A stretch of DNA of 64,000 nt from Frigidibacter oleivorans (GCF_003993775.1 NZ_RJRZ01000003.1:186001-250000); one strand, 5' to 3'. Counted from the first letter of the stretch, positions 17,203 to 26,978 are shown. Notes: generated from the letters alone by a model not told the origin. Numbers and translations are program-made.

Positions 17203-19530
17203 ATGACGACCCCGGACCCGATGGCCGAAATCCGCGCCTCGTTCTTCGTCGAATGCGAGGAACTGCTGGAGGCGCTTCAGGACGCGCTCGCGCATCTGGC
17301 AGAGGCGGCGGCGGAGGGCGGCGCCGCCGATCCGGAAACCATCAACGTGGCCTTCCGCGCCGTCCATTCGATCAAGGGCGGGGCCGGTGCCTTCGGCCTG
17401 ACCGCGCTGGTGGCCTTCGCCCATGGCTACGAATCGGCGATGGACGCGCTGCGCGCCGGCCGTCTGACCCTGACCCGCGACGGTGCCGCGCTGTTCTTCC
17501 GCGCCGCCGACCTGCTGGCCGACCATGTCCGGCTGGCCCGCGACGGCGTGGCCGAGGCGCCGGCGGCGGCCGCAAACCTGCTGGACGAACTGGGGGCGCT
17601 CTGCAGCGGCGACGGTCCGGCGGAGGCGGCGGATGAGGGCGATTTCGTGCCGCTGGCCCTGCCCTTCGACTTCGATGCCGCGGGGGCGGAGGGCGAGGCG
17701 ACCGCGGAGGGCGAAGCGGAGGACGAAGCGGACCTGCAGGCAAAGGCCGATCCGCCCGCCGGCTGGCTGGTGCGGCTGCGGCCCGGACCGGGCTTCTATG
17801 CCTCGGGCAACGAGGTGGTCCACCTGCTGCGCGCCCTCGCGGCACTGGGCCCCGCCGACATCGTCTGCGAACGGCGCGACCTGCCGGACCTCGCCGATCT
17901 CGACCCCGAGGCGCCCTGTCTCGGCTGGCGGATCGCTCTCGCCGGCGATGTAGCCGAGGGCGAGTTGCGCGGCCTCTTCGACTTCGTCGAGGATCGGGCC
18001 GACATCGAGGTCGCGCCCGCGGCGGCGGACGAAGCGGAGGCGGACGAAGCGGAGGCGGACGAAGCGGAGGCGGAGCCGCCACCCGCGCCGCTTGAGCCGG
18101 CGCCCGCGCCCGCCAGCGTCGCGGCCCCCGCACCGCCACCGGCCGAAGCCGCGCCTTCGCTCGCGCCCGACACGCCCGCGCCCGGCACCGCCCCCGCCCC
18201 GCCCCTGCCCGCGCAGGGCATCGCGCCCGCCATCCTCCCGACACCGGCCAGCGCCCCCGCGGCGGGCGGGGTCGAGGCCGGGGCCACTGTCCGCGTCGAT
18301 GTCGACCGGATCGACCGGCTGGTGAACCTCGTGGGGGAACTGGTCATCAACCAGGCGATGCTGGCGCAAAGCGTGGCCGAAGCCGGGCTTCCCGCCAATT
18401 CCGCCGTGGCGACGGGACTCGAAGCCTTCATGATGCTGACCCGCGACATCCAGGACAGCGTGATGACCATCCGCGCCCAGCCGGTGAAGCCCCTGTTCCA
18501 GCGCATGGCCCGCATCGTGCGCGAGGCGGCGGCCTCGGTCGGCAAGCAGGTCCGGCTGCGCTGCGAGGGCGAGGCGACCGAGGTCGACAAGACGGTGATC
18601 GAGCGTCTCGCCGACCCGCTGACCCACATGATCCGCAACGCGGTCGATCACGGGCTGGAACCGCCCACCGCCCGCCGCGCCGCGGGCAAGCCCGAGGAGG
18701 GCACGATCACCCTGTCCGCCCGGCATCGCGCCGGCCGCGTGGTCATCGTCGTCGCCGATGACGGCGGCGGCATCGACCGCGCCCGGGTCCGCGCCAAGGC
18801 GCTCGAGCGCGGCCTGATCGCCCCCGATGCTGTGCTGACAGAGGCCGAGATCGACAACCTGCTGTTCCTGCCGGGCTTTTCCACCGCCGACAAGGTTTCG
18901 GCCCTGTCGGGACGGGGCGTCGGCATGGACGTGGTGCGCCGGGCGATCCAGGCGCTCGGCGGCCGGATCAGCATCGCCTCCGACCGGGGCCGCGGCACCC
19001 GCTTCTCCATCAGCCTGCCGCTGACGCTCGCGGTGCTGGACGGGATGGTGGTGCGCGCCGCCGGCGAGACGCTGGTGGTGCCCCTCTCTGCCATCGTCGA
19101 GACGGCGGCGCTCGCCCCCGGCTCCGTCAGCCCGCTCGGCCCCGGCATGGGGGTGATCCGCAACCGCGGCAGCTTCGTCCCCCTTGTCGATCTCGGCGCG
19201 GAACTGGGCTTTCGCCCGCCGCTCGACGACGCCGCCGGCCGGATCGTGCTGATGACCGCGCAGGAGGATGGCAGCCGCGCGGCGCTGATCGTCGACGAGA
19301 TCGTCGAGCAGCGCCAGGTGGTGATCAAGGGCCTGCAATCCGGCTATGGCCGCTGCCGCGGGATCGCCGCCGCGACCATCCTCGGCGACGGCCGGATTGC
19401 GCTGATCCTCGACCCTGGCGGCCTGATGCCGCAGCCGGGCCAGCGGCTGCCCTCCGGCGCCGCCCCTTTCCCGCCCGTCCCGCCACCCCCCGAATTCCAC
19501 CCCGAACCGCGTCCCGCCCATGCCGGCTGA
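17203..19530 (+). CDS. cheA: Chemotaxis histidine kinase CheA
   Basis: A 775-residue kinase. P1/Hpt is at residues 1-110 with His55 (FRAVHSIKGGAGAFG). A regulatory region at about 180-270 is followed by a long alanine/proline linker with an acidic repeat. The dimerisation domain follows from about 360, the ATPase domain has NAVDHGLEPP, DDGGGID and GRGVGMDVV, and a C-terminal CheW-like P5 domain ends near 745. Input from receptors via CheW drives transfer to CheY and CheB. It is the third gene of the operon. All catalytic motifs look intact. Confidence 0.96.
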   Translation: MTTPDPMAEIRASFFVECEELLEALQDALAHLAEAAAEGGAADPETINVAFRAVHSIKGGAGAFGLTALVAFAHGYESAMDALRAGRLTLTRDGAALFFRAADLLADHVRLARDGVAEAPAAAANLLDELGALCSGDGPAEAADEGDFVPLALPFDFDAAGAEGEATAEGEAEDEADLQAKADPPAGWLVRLRPGPGFYASGNEVVHLLRALAALGPADIVCERRDLPDLADLDPEAPCLGWRIALAGDVAEGELRGLFDFVEDRADIEVAPAAADEAEADEAEADEAEAEPPPAPLEPAPAPASVAAPAPPPAEAAPSLAPDTPAPGTAPAPPLPAQGIAPAILPTPASAPAAGGVEAGATVRVDVDRIDRLVNLVGELVINQAMLAQSVAEAGLPANSAVATGLEAFMMLTRDIQDSVMTIRAQPVKPLFQRMARIVREAAASVGKQVRLRCEGEATEVDKTVIERLADPLTHMIRNAVDHGLEPPTARRAAGKPEEGTITLSARHRAGRVVIVVADDGGGIDRARVRAKALERGLIAPDAVLTEAEIDNLLFLPGFSTADKVSALSGRGVGMDVVRRAIQALGGRISIASDRGRGTRFSISLPLTLAVLDGMVVRAAGETLVVPLSAIVETAALAPGSVSPLGPGMGVIRNRGSFVPLVDLGAELGFRPPLDDAAGRIVLMTAQEDGSRAALIVDEIVEQRQVVIKGLQSGYGRCRGIAAATILGDGRIALILDPGGLMPQPGQRLPSGAAPFPPVPPPPEFHPEPRPAHAG
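18028..18072 (+). repeat. Three tandem 15-bp repeats in cheA linker
   Basis: Three perfect copies of GACGAAGCGGAGGCG encode an acidic Asp-Glu-Ala-Glu-Ala repeat between the regulatory and dimerisation domains of CheA. Being in frame, copy-number change would only alter linker length. Confidence 0.92.
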
Positions 19531-19543
19531 CGGAGACCGAGAG

Positions 19544-20005
19544 ATGACCGACAACCGCATCGCCGACAGCACCGATCTGGAGCTGCTGTCCTTCCGCCTC
19601 GGCGGCGAGGATTACAGCCTCGACATCATGTCGGTGCGCGAAATCCGCGGCTGGACCCGCGCCACCCCGCTGCCGCAGGCGCCGCCCTACATGCGCGGCG
19701 TGATCAACCTGCGCGGCACGGTGCTGCCGGTGATCGACCTCGCCGCGCGGCTGGGGATGGACCCGGTGGAGGGCGCCGCCCGCAATGCCGTGGTCGTGGC
19801 GCAATCCGGACCCCGCTGCGTCGGCCTGCTCGTCGACGCCGTCTCCGACATCCTCGCCCTGCCGCGGGCCGAACTGCAGCCTCCCCCCGCGCTGGCCGCG
19901 GCGAACCACGGCTTCGTCCAGGCCATCGCGCTGGTCGAGGGCCGGATGCTCCGCGTGCTCGACCTCGACGCGATCCTGCCCCCCGCGCCCGCGGAGGCCG
20001 CGTGA
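19544..20005 (+). CDS. cheW: Chemotaxis coupling protein CheW
   Basis: A 153-residue scaffold linking receptors to CheA. The CheW fold is evident from LLSFRLGGEDYSLDIMSVREIRGW, MRGVINLRGTVLPVIDLAARLG, and GLLVDAVSDIL. The start is the ATG at 19544, 13 bp after the cheA stop with GGAG upstream, rather than the in-frame codon inside cheA. Its stop overlaps the cheR start (GTGA). Confidence 0.95.
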   Translation: MTDNRIADSTDLELLSFRLGGEDYSLDIMSVREIRGWTRATPLPQAPPYMRGVINLRGTVLPVIDLAARLGMDPVEGAARNAVVVAQSGPRCVGLLVDAVSDILALPRAELQPPPALAAANHGFVQAIALVEGRMLRVLDLDAILPPAPAEAA

Positions 20006-20859
20006 AACGGTCCGACACGCTCGCGGGCCCGCCGCCCCCCACGCCCGCCGAACTGGCCCAGATCGCCCGCATCGCCCATGACGAGGCGGGGCTGGTGATC
20101 GGCCCCTCGAAGACCACTCTCGTGCAGTCGCGGCTGGCCCGTCGGCTGCGCGCGCTCGACCTGCCGGATTACGGCCGCTATCTGGCGCTCGTCACCGCGC
20201 CCGAAGGCCAGGACGAGCGGCGGCGGATGATTTCCGCCCTGACGACCAACGTGTCGCAATTCTTCCGCGAGCCGCATCACTTCGCGCTGCTGCGCGACAG
20301 GGTGCTGCCGCCCCTCGTCGCCCGCGCCCGGTCCGGCGGGCGGATCCGCATCTGGTCGGCCGGATGCGCCGCGGGGCAGGAAGCCTTCAGCATTGCGGCG
20401 ACCTTGGCCGGCCTGCTGCCCGACCCCGACCGCCACGACATCCGCATCCTCGCCACCGATATCGACCCGCATGTGCTGGCGCTGGCGCGTGCGGCCTCCT
20501 ATGACGCCGCGGATCTCGCACCCGTCCCGCCCGACCTGCGCCGCTGGTTCGAAACCACCGATGGCGGCGCCGGCCCCGGCCGCAGCCTGCGCGAGATCGT
20601 GTCGTTCCGGGAACTGAACCTGCACGCGCCCTGGCCGATGGCCGGCCGGTTCGACGTGATCTTCTGCCGGAACGTGACCATCTATTTCGACGTCGAGGCC
20701 CAACACCGGCTGTGGCAGCGCTTCGCCACGGCGCTGTCGCCCGAGGGCTGGCTGTTCATCGGCCATTCGGAACGCATCCCGGCGGGACTGCCCTTCCACA
20801 GCGTGGGCGTCACCGCCTATCGCCTGTCCGGGGCGGCGGGGCAGACGCCATGTCGCTGA
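20002..20859 (+). CDS. cheR: Chemotaxis receptor methyltransferase CheR
   Basis: A 285-residue SAM-dependent methyltransferase that methylates glutamates on chemoreceptors. The helical N-terminal domain is followed by TTNVSQFFREPHHF, SAGCAAGQEAFS, LATDIDPHVLALAR and FDVIFCRNVTIYFD, in CheR order. The usual GEEPYS segment reads GQEAFS here, an unusual change in the SAM-binding loop. The GTG start at 20002 overlaps the cheW stop. Adaptation would be paired with the CheB encoded in the opposing operon. Confidence 0.92.
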   Translation: MKRSDTLAGPPPPTPAELAQIARIAHDEAGLVIGPSKTTLVQSRLARRLRALDLPDYGRYLALVTAPEGQDERRRMISALTTNVSQFFREPHHFALLRDRVLPPLVARARSGGRIRIWSAGCAAGQEAFSIAATLAGLLPDPDRHDIRILATDIDPHVLALARAASYDAADLAPVPPDLRRWFETTDGGAGPGRSLREIVSFRELNLHAPWPMAGRFDVIFCRNVTIYFDVEAQHRLWQRFATALSPEGWLFIGHSERIPAGLPFHSVGVTAYRLSGAAGQTPCR

Positions 20860-21236
20860 AGGACAAGCTGCGCCTCCTTGTCGTCGACGACATGTCCACC
20901 AGCCGGGGCCTGATCCTGCAGGCGCTCGACGCGATGGGGCTGCAGCAGGTCGCCCATGCCAGCAGCGGCGCCGAGGCGCTCGCCGCGCTGCAGCGCAGCC
21001 CGGCGCATCTGGTGATCTCCGATTTCAACATGCCGGGGATGGACGGGCTGCAGCTGTTGCAGGCGCTGCGGGCGGAGGCGAAGACGCGGACTATCGGCTT
21101 CATCCTGATCACCGGCCGCGCCGATCGCGAGATCGTCGATCGCGGCCGCTCGCTCGGGATGAACAACTTTCTGAAGAAGCCCTTCACTCCGGCAGAAATG
21201 CGCGCCTGTATCGAGGCGGTGGTGGGCCGGCTGTGA
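20850..21236 (+). CDS. cheY: CheY-like response regulator, second copy
   Basis: A 128-residue stand-alone receiver with Asp13-Asp14, phospho-acceptor Asp58 (VISDFNMPGMDG), LITGRA and LKKPFTP. Its ATG at 20850 overlaps cheR by 10 bp. It resembles flagellar-motor CheY proteins more closely than the first copy (FNMPGMDGLQLLQALR), so it may be the main motor-binding regulator, while the first could serve as a phosphate sink. That division of labour is inferred. Confidence 0.92.
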   Translation: MSLKDKLRLLVVDDMSTSRGLILQALDAMGLQQVAHASSGAEALAALQRSPAHLVISDFNMPGMDGLQLLQALRAEAKTRTIGFILITGRADREIVDRGRSLGMNNFLKKPFTPAEMRACIEAVVGRL

Positions 21237-21273
21237 CGGACCCCGCGCACCGCATCCACCGCAGGAGGCCGCC

Positions 21274-21618
21274 ATGTCGGAGGCCCTGAATCTCGCGCAG
21301 CTGACGCAGCGGATCGGCGCCGAGGCATTGCGCCTCGCCGCGGCCGCAGGCGAGACCCAGCTGGCGCTCTCGCTCCTCGGGCTCGAGGGCCGCGTCGACG
21401 AACAGTCGATCGTGGGGCTGCAGGCGCTCGACCGGCTGACCCAGGAGCTGGAGGATCTGGCGCGGCTGCTCGACGGGCTGGGACGGGCCCTGCCCGACGG
21501 CATCCGCGGCCCCCGCTCGCTCCTCGCCCTGCTGCGCCTGCGCGATCTCGCGCTGCGCCTCGGGGCCGATCACCCCGCGCCGCCCTCGCCGCCCTCGGGC
21601 GAGGTGAACTGGTTCTGA
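21274..21618 (+). CDS. Small conserved-looking protein closing the che operon
   Basis: A 114-residue, mostly helical protein with leucine-rich heptads (LQALDRLTQELEDLARLLDGLGRAL), no transmembrane segment and no family I recognise. The ATG at 21274 has AGGAGG about 8 bp upstream and codon use matches the operon, so it looks real. The C-terminus ends in GEVNWF, slightly reminiscent of the aromatic receptor tether bound by CheR. A CheZ-like or adaptor role is only a guess from its position as last gene of the chemotaxis operon. Confidence 0.65.
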   Translation: MSEALNLAQLTQRIGAEALRLAAAAGETQLALSLLGLEGRVDEQSIVGLQALDRLTQELEDLARLLDGLGRALPDGIRGPRSLLALLRLRDLALRLGADHPAPPSPPSGEVNWF

Positions 21619-22471
21619 CGGCGGAAGCAAGCCCCCCGCGCGGCTCGGCCCGGGTCTGCCGTCGCCTCCGGCCGAAGAGGGCGGGTGGGCGGCCCCGGCA
21701 CAACCCGCCGCTCGGGCCGCTGCCGCAGACCCGCCTCGCAGTCCACCCGCGCGGAGCCGCCCGTTCTCTCCACATCCGGGAGTGGGGGATCGCCCTGCCC
21801 CGCACGCGGCACCTGGTGCCGGACGAGGGGACATCGCAGCGCCCGCAACGGCAGAGATCGCGCCGCCCCGGCGACGGACGGCGGATGTGGTGCCGCATGG
21901 ACAGCACGGTCCGCGACATACGGCTCCGCAGCCCGCTGGGCCCGGGGATGCCGCGTCCGGGCAACGGGTTCAGGGTCCGCATGCAGAGTTCCGCCGCCTG
22001 ATCAAGCGCCCCGACTGCCCGCGACGGCCTCCCCGGCCGCCCCGGCCGGGCCGATGCCGGCGGAACGGCTGGCGGGTACGGGCCCGTGGCGGTTTGGACA
22101 GCGCCGGCTGCCACGGCGCCGCCACCCGCGTCATTGGCGCATGCAACGCAACGCCCAGGCCGGCGGCGCGGCCGCGCCGGTTCGGGCAGTGACGGTTCGG
22201 GTCGTGGCGGTCCAAACCAGAGCCTGCGAGGCGACAGACCGCACGGGCCGAACCGACAGCGGAACGGCGGCGCCGGTGCGTACTTTGCCGGTGCGGGCTG
22301 TGGCGGTGCGGGCTGTGGCGATCCGGGCGGGGACGACTGCCACCGCTCCGCCACTCCCGTCATCGGAACATGCAGCGCAACGCCCCAAACCGGCGGAACC
22401 GATGCCGGCGCGGGCGGTCCGGTGCCATCGGCGCCGGTCTGGCCGGTGACCGCCGCCATTGACCGCCCCTC
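21619..22471. other. 853-bp gap between convergent che operons, with degenerate repeats
   Basis: No convincing gene is seen. Open frames exist on both strands, but they are arginine/alanine/proline-rich, lack ribosome binding sites and match nothing I know. The right half contains internal direct repeats (listed separately), so the gap looks like expanded or decayed non-coding DNA between the stop of the small che-operon gene and the stop of cheD. No insertion-sequence ends or tRNA are visible. Confidence 0.6.
22108..22400. repeat. Degenerate direct repeats, about 230-bp period
   Basis: A block of about 60 bp starting at 22108 (CTGCCACGGC...) recurs from 22337 (CTGCCACCGC...) with roughly 80 percent identity by eye. 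Shared words include CCCGTCAT-like and GCAACGCCC. Between them lie 15-bp units: GTGCGGGCTGTGGCG occurs exactly twice at 22291-22320, flanked by two diverged units (22276-22290 and 22321-22335). Similar 15-bp units occur near 22175-22215. The pattern suggests at least two rounds of local duplication. Confidence 0.75.
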
Positions 22472-22993
22472 TCAATCGAACAGCTCGACCCCGTTGCCGG
22501 GCCGCGCCGGCACCGGAATCTCGTCGGGAACGGCCTGGACCAGCCGTTGCCGCGCCCGGCCCTCGCCCGGCCAGAACTCGACCCGCCGTGCCGATGTGCC
22601 GCCGAGGCTCTGCCCGAGGCAGGCGATGCCCTCGCGCCGCAGATAACCGGCGATGAAGGCGGCGTTGCGGGCACCGATATCGGTCAGGTCCACCCGGAGG
22701 CTGGCGCCGCCGAACACCTTGGCCTGCAGCCGGCCGCGCTCGGCCCCGGCGCGCAGCAGCGCGTTGATCAGCAATTCCATCGCGTTGACCCCGAAGCTCG
22801 CGGGCGACGCGGCGCTGCCCGACCCGCCGCCCTCGGGCAACAGGAAATGGTTCATCCCGCCGCGGCGGGCCACCGGATCGTGAAGGCAGGCGGCGACGCA
22901 GGAGCCGAGCACCGTGGCGATCGGCGCCGACGTCGCATCGCCGAGCACATACTCGCCCTGGCCGAGAAAGCGGAACCGGGACGCAACCGCCAT
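22472..22993 (-). CDS. cheD: Chemoreceptor glutamine deamidase CheD
   Basis: A 173-residue enzyme that deamidates receptor glutamines. The catalytic cysteine motif GSCVAACLHD, the histidine in MNHFLLP and the GGAS segment (KVFGGASLRVD) are in the right order. The ATG at 22993 overlaps the cheB stop (ATGA), so the two adaptation enzymes are coupled. The gene is last in the leftward mcp-cheB-cheD run. Confidence 0.93.
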   Translation of the reverse strand: MAVASRFRFLGQGEYVLGDATSAPIATVLGSCVAACLHDPVARRGGMNHFLLPEGGGSGSAASPASFGVNAMELLINALLRAGAERGRLQAKVFGGASLRVDLTDIGARNAAFIAGYLRREGIACLGQSLGGTSARRVEFWPGEGRARQRLVQAVPDEIPVPARPGNGVELFD

Positions 22994-24105
22994 CAGAGGC
23001 TCCGCCGTGGGGCGCAAGACTGGCCGGTCATCGCCAGCAGCTCCGGCCCGATACGGCCGAGGGGCAGCGCGCGTTCCGCCGCGCCGATCTCCATCGCCGC
23101 GCGCGGCATCCCCCAGACGACGGAACTGGCCTCGTCCTGCGCGAGGCAGCGGGCCCCGGCCCGGCGCAGCCGGGACAGCGCCTCGGCGCCGTCGCGGCCC
23201 ATACCGGTCAGCAGGACGGCGATGCAGCGCGACGCAATCGGCAGCGCGCTGTCGAACATCACCTCGACCGAGGGCCGGTGCCCGTTGCACCGGGGCGCGT
23301 CCGACAGCTGGCAGAGCGGCGGATGACCCGGCCGCAGCGCCAGGTGATGCGCCCCGCCGGGCGCGAGATGCACGGTGCCTGGCAGGAGGGGGGCACCGTC
23401 GGCCCCGAGACGGACCCGGGGCGCGACGATCTGGTCGAGCCGCTGCGCGAAGCTCGCGAGGAAGGCCTCGGGCATGTGCTGGGTGACGAGCGTCGGCGGG
23501 CAATCGGCGGGGAAGCTGCCGAGCACGGTTTCCAGCGCGTCGACACCGCCGGTCGAGGCGCCGATCAGCAGGATGCGGCCATCGGAATGATAGCCCGCGG
23601 GCGGCGGCACGGCGGTGCGGGTCTCGCCCGGCAGCCGCAGTCGCGCCCGCGCGGCCGCGACCAGCCGGTCGGGCAGGTCGGCAAAGCCGTCCTGGAGGTT
23701 GAGCGCCGGCTTGCCGACGCAATCGACCGCCCCGAGCGCCAGCGCCTCGATCGCCGCCGCCGAACCGGGGCCGGTCTCGCTCGAGACCATGACCACCGGC
23801 ATCGGCCTGAGCCGCATCAGCCGCTCGAGAAAATCGAGCCCGCTCATCCGCGGCATCTCGACATCGAGGGTGATCACGTCGGGCGACAGGGCGCGGATGC
23901 CTTCGCGCGCCTCGATCGGATCGCAGGCCTCGCCCACCACCTGCAGCCGGGGATCGGCGGCGAGCCGCAGCCGGATCAGGCGGCGCAGGGTGGGGCTGTC
24001 GTCGATCACCAGCACGCGCACCGGTCCGGGACCGGCCGCCCGCGGGCCGCCATCCGGGCGGGCCGGGCGCGCGGGGTCCGGGCCATCGAACTGCGATCGG
24101 GTCAT
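22993..24105 (-). CDS. cheB: Chemotaxis methylesterase/deamidase CheB
   Basis: A 370-residue response regulator with an enzyme output. The N-terminal receiver has phospho-acceptor Asp81 (VITLDVEMPRMSG). The C-terminal methylesterase domain has the Ser-His-Asp triad in GASTGG (Ser184), VTQHMP (His210) and TGMGRDGAE (Asp305). About 25 extra residues precede the receiver. It lies 8 bp after the receptor gene and overlaps cheD. Phosphorylation by the neighbouring CheA would activate receptor demethylation. Confidence 0.95.
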   Translation of the reverse strand: MTRSQFDGPDPARPARPDGGPRAAGPGPVRVLVIDDSPTLRRLIRLRLAADPRLQVVGEACDPIEAREGIRALSPDVITLDVEMPRMSGLDFLERLMRLRPMPVVMVSSETGPGSAAAIEALALGAVDCVGKPALNLQDGFADLPDRLVAAARARLRLPGETRTAVPPPAGYHSDGRILLIGASTGGVDALETVLGSFPADCPPTLVTQHMPEAFLASFAQRLDQIVAPRVRLGADGAPLLPGTVHLAPGGAHHLALRPGHPPLCQLSDAPRCNGHRPSVEVMFDSALPIASRCIAVLLTGMGRDGAEALSRLRRAGARCLAQDEASSVVWGMPRAAMEIGAAERALPLGRIGPELLAMTGQSCAPRRSL

Positions 24106-24113
24106 GGCGGGCC

Positions 24114-26978
24114 TCAGACCGAGCGGCGGCGGAAGGTGGGCAGCGCCGCACCGGTATCCGCCGCATTAAGGCCTGCGTCGTGAACGTCGACGCCCTGAGG
24201 GTCGGCGGCCGTGCCGGCGATGGCGCCGACCTCGAAGCGGCCGGTCGCCTGGACCAGCGCCTCCGCGCCTTCGGTGAGGCCGCGGCTTGCCGCGGTCGTC
24301 TCCTCGAACAGGGCGGCGTTCTGCTGGGTCACCTGGTCGAGATCGTTGACGGCGATGTTGATCTCGGCAAGGCCCGATGCCTGTTCCTCGGCCGAGGCGG
24401 CCATTTCGGCCACCCGGCCGGAGATATCGCCCACCGAGCCGAGGATCCCGCGCAGCGCCTCGCCGGCCTGGGCCACGAGATCGACGCCATGGCGCACCTG
24501 CTGGCCCGAGGCAGCGATCAGCCCGCCGATCTCGCGCGCGGCCTCGGAGGACCGCTGGGCGAGCGCGCGCACCTCGGAGGCGACGACGGCGAAGCCGCGC
24601 CCGGCCTCGCCCGCCCGCGCCGCCTCGACCCCGGCATTGAGCGCGAGCAGGTTGGTCTGGAAGGCGATGTCGTCGATCACCGAGACGATCGAGGAGATGC
24701 GGACCGAAGACTCCGCGATGGCGCCCATCGCGCCGACCGCGCCATCCACCACCGCGCCGGACCGTTCGGCGGCGGCGCGCGCCTCGGTCACCACCCGCCG
24801 CGCCTCTGCCGCGCCCGAGGCGGTGGAGCGGACGGAGACGGTCAGCTGATCGAGCGCGGCGGCGGTCTGTTCCAGCGTCGCCGCCTGCCGTTCGGTCCGC
24901 CGCCCCATATCCTCGGCCGCGCCGGCGATCTCCACCGCCTCGCCCCGAATCGTTTCGGCCGTGGACACCACGGCCCGCATCGCCCGCGCGAGCTGGTCGA
25001 TCGAGCCGTTGAAATCCCGGCGCAGCCGGTCATAGGCCGGGCCGAAGGGGGTGGCGATGGTGACGGTGAGATCGCCCGCCGCCAGCCGGCGCAGCGCATC
25101 GCTGAGCGCGGTCACGACCGCATCCTGGATGCGCGCCTCTTCCTGCCGCGCGGCCTCTGCCGCCGCCTTGTCGCGTTCGGCCGCGGTGACGTCATGGCCG
25201 ATCAGGAAGATGCGTTCGGGCCGGCCCTGCGCATCGGCGACCACGGTGAAGCTCGCCTCGATCCGCGCGACCGGGGCGCCCTGCCGCAGCAGCGCGGCGC
25301 GGCCGGCCGGCTGGTCGCCCGCGGCGATGCGCGCCCAGTCATCGCCGGTCGCGTCGCCGTCGCCGAGGTCCAGCAGGCGGTGCCAGGGCTGCTGCGCGAG
25401 GCTGCGGGCATCGGTGCCGGCAAGCGCGCAGAGATTGGCGTTCGCGCTGCGCAGCGTGCCGTCGGGCGCGAATTCGGCCATCAGCCGGTCGCGGTCCAGC
25501 GCGCCGATCAGCGCGCGGTTCATGCGCAGTTCCGCCACGTCGCGCCATTCCACCACGAAGCCGAGCCTGTCGCCCGCCGCGCCGCGCACCTCGCTGATCG
25601 ACAGGGCGAAGCGGGCATTGCCGACGCGGATATCGGTGCTGAAGGGCAGGTTCGCCGGGTCGGCCAGCAACTGGCGCACCCGGGCCGGCATGACGTGGAA
25701 GCGGTCCATCGAGGTGCCGACCAGCCGGTCGGGGTCGAGATCGGGCGTGTTGCGCCGCAGTTCCGCGAGGTTGGCGCGCAGCAGCCCGCGGGCGGCGGCG
25801 TTGACATGGGTGATGCAGAAGGCCTCGTCCATGGTCATCAGGCCGGCCGAGGTCGCGTCGATCGCGGCCGAGCGGAAGGCGGCGGCGCGCGCGATCCCGG
25901 ACCCGTCGATCAGCGCCCGGCGCATCCGGTCGAGCGCGCCGGCGATCCCGCCGATTTCGTCCCTGCGCGCCAGGTCGCCCGGTTCCAGCCCGTGTTCGCC
26001 CGCCGCGATGCGCAGCGCCGTGTCCGACAGCCGCCCGAGCGGCCGGGCGATGCCGCGGGCGACGCGCCAGATCGCGAGCGCGCCGACGAGCATCATCAGC
26101 GCCGTGCCGAGCGCGAGATCGCGGGCGAGCCGTCCCACCGGAGCATAGACCTCGGCCTGCGGCGCGGAGAGCAGCAGGGCGGCCGGCAGGCCCGGCAAGG
26201 CCAGGGGACCGTAGGCCACGACGCTGCCCGAACGGCCGCCGGTTCGCGCGATGCCGGACCGGCCCGCCAGCGCCTCTGCGGCAAGGGCGCGCAGGGCGGA
26301 GTCGGCGGGCAGCGTCGCCCCGGTCACCAGCAGCGCGCCATCGGGCGCGGGCGCCGCGGCAAGGCCGAAGGGATCGTCGGGCAGGGTCAGCGCGACCACG
26401 CCGGCCGGACCGCCCGCGGGCAGGGCCACCGGCAGCGCCAGCGCGAAAGAGGCGGAGGGCAGGCCCGCCGCATCGCCGCCGAAGGCCAGGGTGCCGGAGG
26501 CGCGCGCCGCCGCCGCGGCCATCGCGGCGGGGCTGTCGGCGGCGAGGTCGCCGAACAGCGTCCGGCCGGCCGCGTCGAACAGCCGGACGGTCCCGCGGCC
26601 ATCGCCCGCCGCGCCATCGCCCATCGCCAGCGTCGGCAGGCCCTGCAGCGCCGCCAGCGTCGCCCGGTCCGCGGCCAGCGCCTGCAGATGGGCGAGGAAG
26701 CCCGCGGATTGCGCGTCGAGCCGGTTCACCAGCGCATCGTGGCGCGTGTCGAGGCGCCGTTCCGCATCCGCCCGCAGGCCGCGGGCGCCATGCCAGAAGG
26801 CGATGCCCGCCGTCCCGGCGAGGCAGAGGAACAGCATCAGGCCCAGCATCAGCGGCAGGCGCAGGGCGAGCGCACGAAGGCCCGGCCGCGGAAGCCCGGG
26901 CATCGGCGCGGCGGGTGCCCCGGTCGAAGCGGCGGCGGCGCCCGGGCGGGGCGAGGCGGTCGGGTCTGGGCTGGTCAC
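24114..26978 (-). CDS. Methyl-accepting chemotaxis protein with tandem PAS-like regions
   Basis: A 954-residue receptor. It has a transmembrane helix at about 38-60, a periplasmic sensory region to about 295, a second helix at about 296-318, a HAMP domain, two PAS-like segments (about 380-620) and a signalling domain whose tip carries [22 protein letters not shown]. The open frame extends further upstream, but the GTG at 26978 is preferred: GGAG lies 6 bp before it and a TM-containing N-terminus follows. There is no NWETF tether at the C-terminus. It is first of the mcp-cheB-cheD operon, so it is probably the cognate receptor of this CheA. Confidence 0.9.
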   Translation of the reverse strand: MTSPDPTASPRPGAAAASTGAPAAPMPGLPRPGLRALALRLPLMLGLMLFLCLAGTAGIAFWHGARGLRADAERRLDTRHDALVNRLDAQSAGFLAHLQALAADRATLAALQGLPTLAMGDGAAGDGRGTVRLFDAAGRTLFGDLAADSPAAMAAAAARASGTLAFGGDAAGLPSASFALALPVALPAGGPAGVVALTLPDDPFGLAAAPAPDGALLVTGATLPADSALRALAAEALAGRSGIARTGGRSGSVVAYGPLALPGLPAALLLSAPQAEVYAPVGRLARDLALGTALMMLVGALAIWRVARGIARPLGRLSDTALRIAAGEHGLEPGDLARRDEIGGIAGALDRMRRALIDGSGIARAAAFRSAAIDATSAGLMTMDEAFCITHVNAAARGLLRANLAELRRNTPDLDPDRLVGTSMDRFHVMPARVRQLLADPANLPFSTDIRVGNARFALSISEVRGAAGDRLGFVVEWRDVAELRMNRALIGALDRDRLMAEFAPDGTLRSANANLCALAGTDARSLAQQPWHRLLDLGDGDATGDDWARIAAGDQPAGRAALLRQGAPVARIEASFTVVADAQGRPERIFLIGHDVTAAERDKAAAEAARQEEARIQDAVVTALSDALRRLAAGDLTVTIATPFGPAYDRLRRDFNGSIDQLARAMRAVVSTAETIRGEAVEIAGAAEDMGRRTERQAATLEQTAAALDQLTVSVRSTASGAAEARRVVTEARAAAERSGAVVDGAVGAMGAIAESSVRISSIVSVIDDIAFQTNLLALNAGVEAARAGEAGRGFAVVASEVRALAQRSSEAAREIGGLIAASGQQVRHGVDLVAQAGEALRGILGSVGDISGRVAEMAASAEEQASGLAEINIAVNDLDQVTQQNAALFEETTAASRGLTEGAEALVQATGRFEVGAIAGTAADPQGVDVHDAGLNAADTGAALPTFRRRSV

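Noticed and set aside
22108-22400. CRISPR-like array
   Set aside because: Repeats are too diverged and have no regular unique spacers.
21685-22449. Plus-strand frame in the che gap with Val-Arg-Ala repeats
   Set aside because: The same DNA repeats read on the other strand; low-complexity and no ribosome binding site.
22131-22475. Minus-strand frame in the che gap with threonine-alanine-arginine repeats
   Set aside because: The peptide repeats follow from the 15-bp DNA repeats, and there is no start signal or similarity. Kept as a repeat, not a gene.
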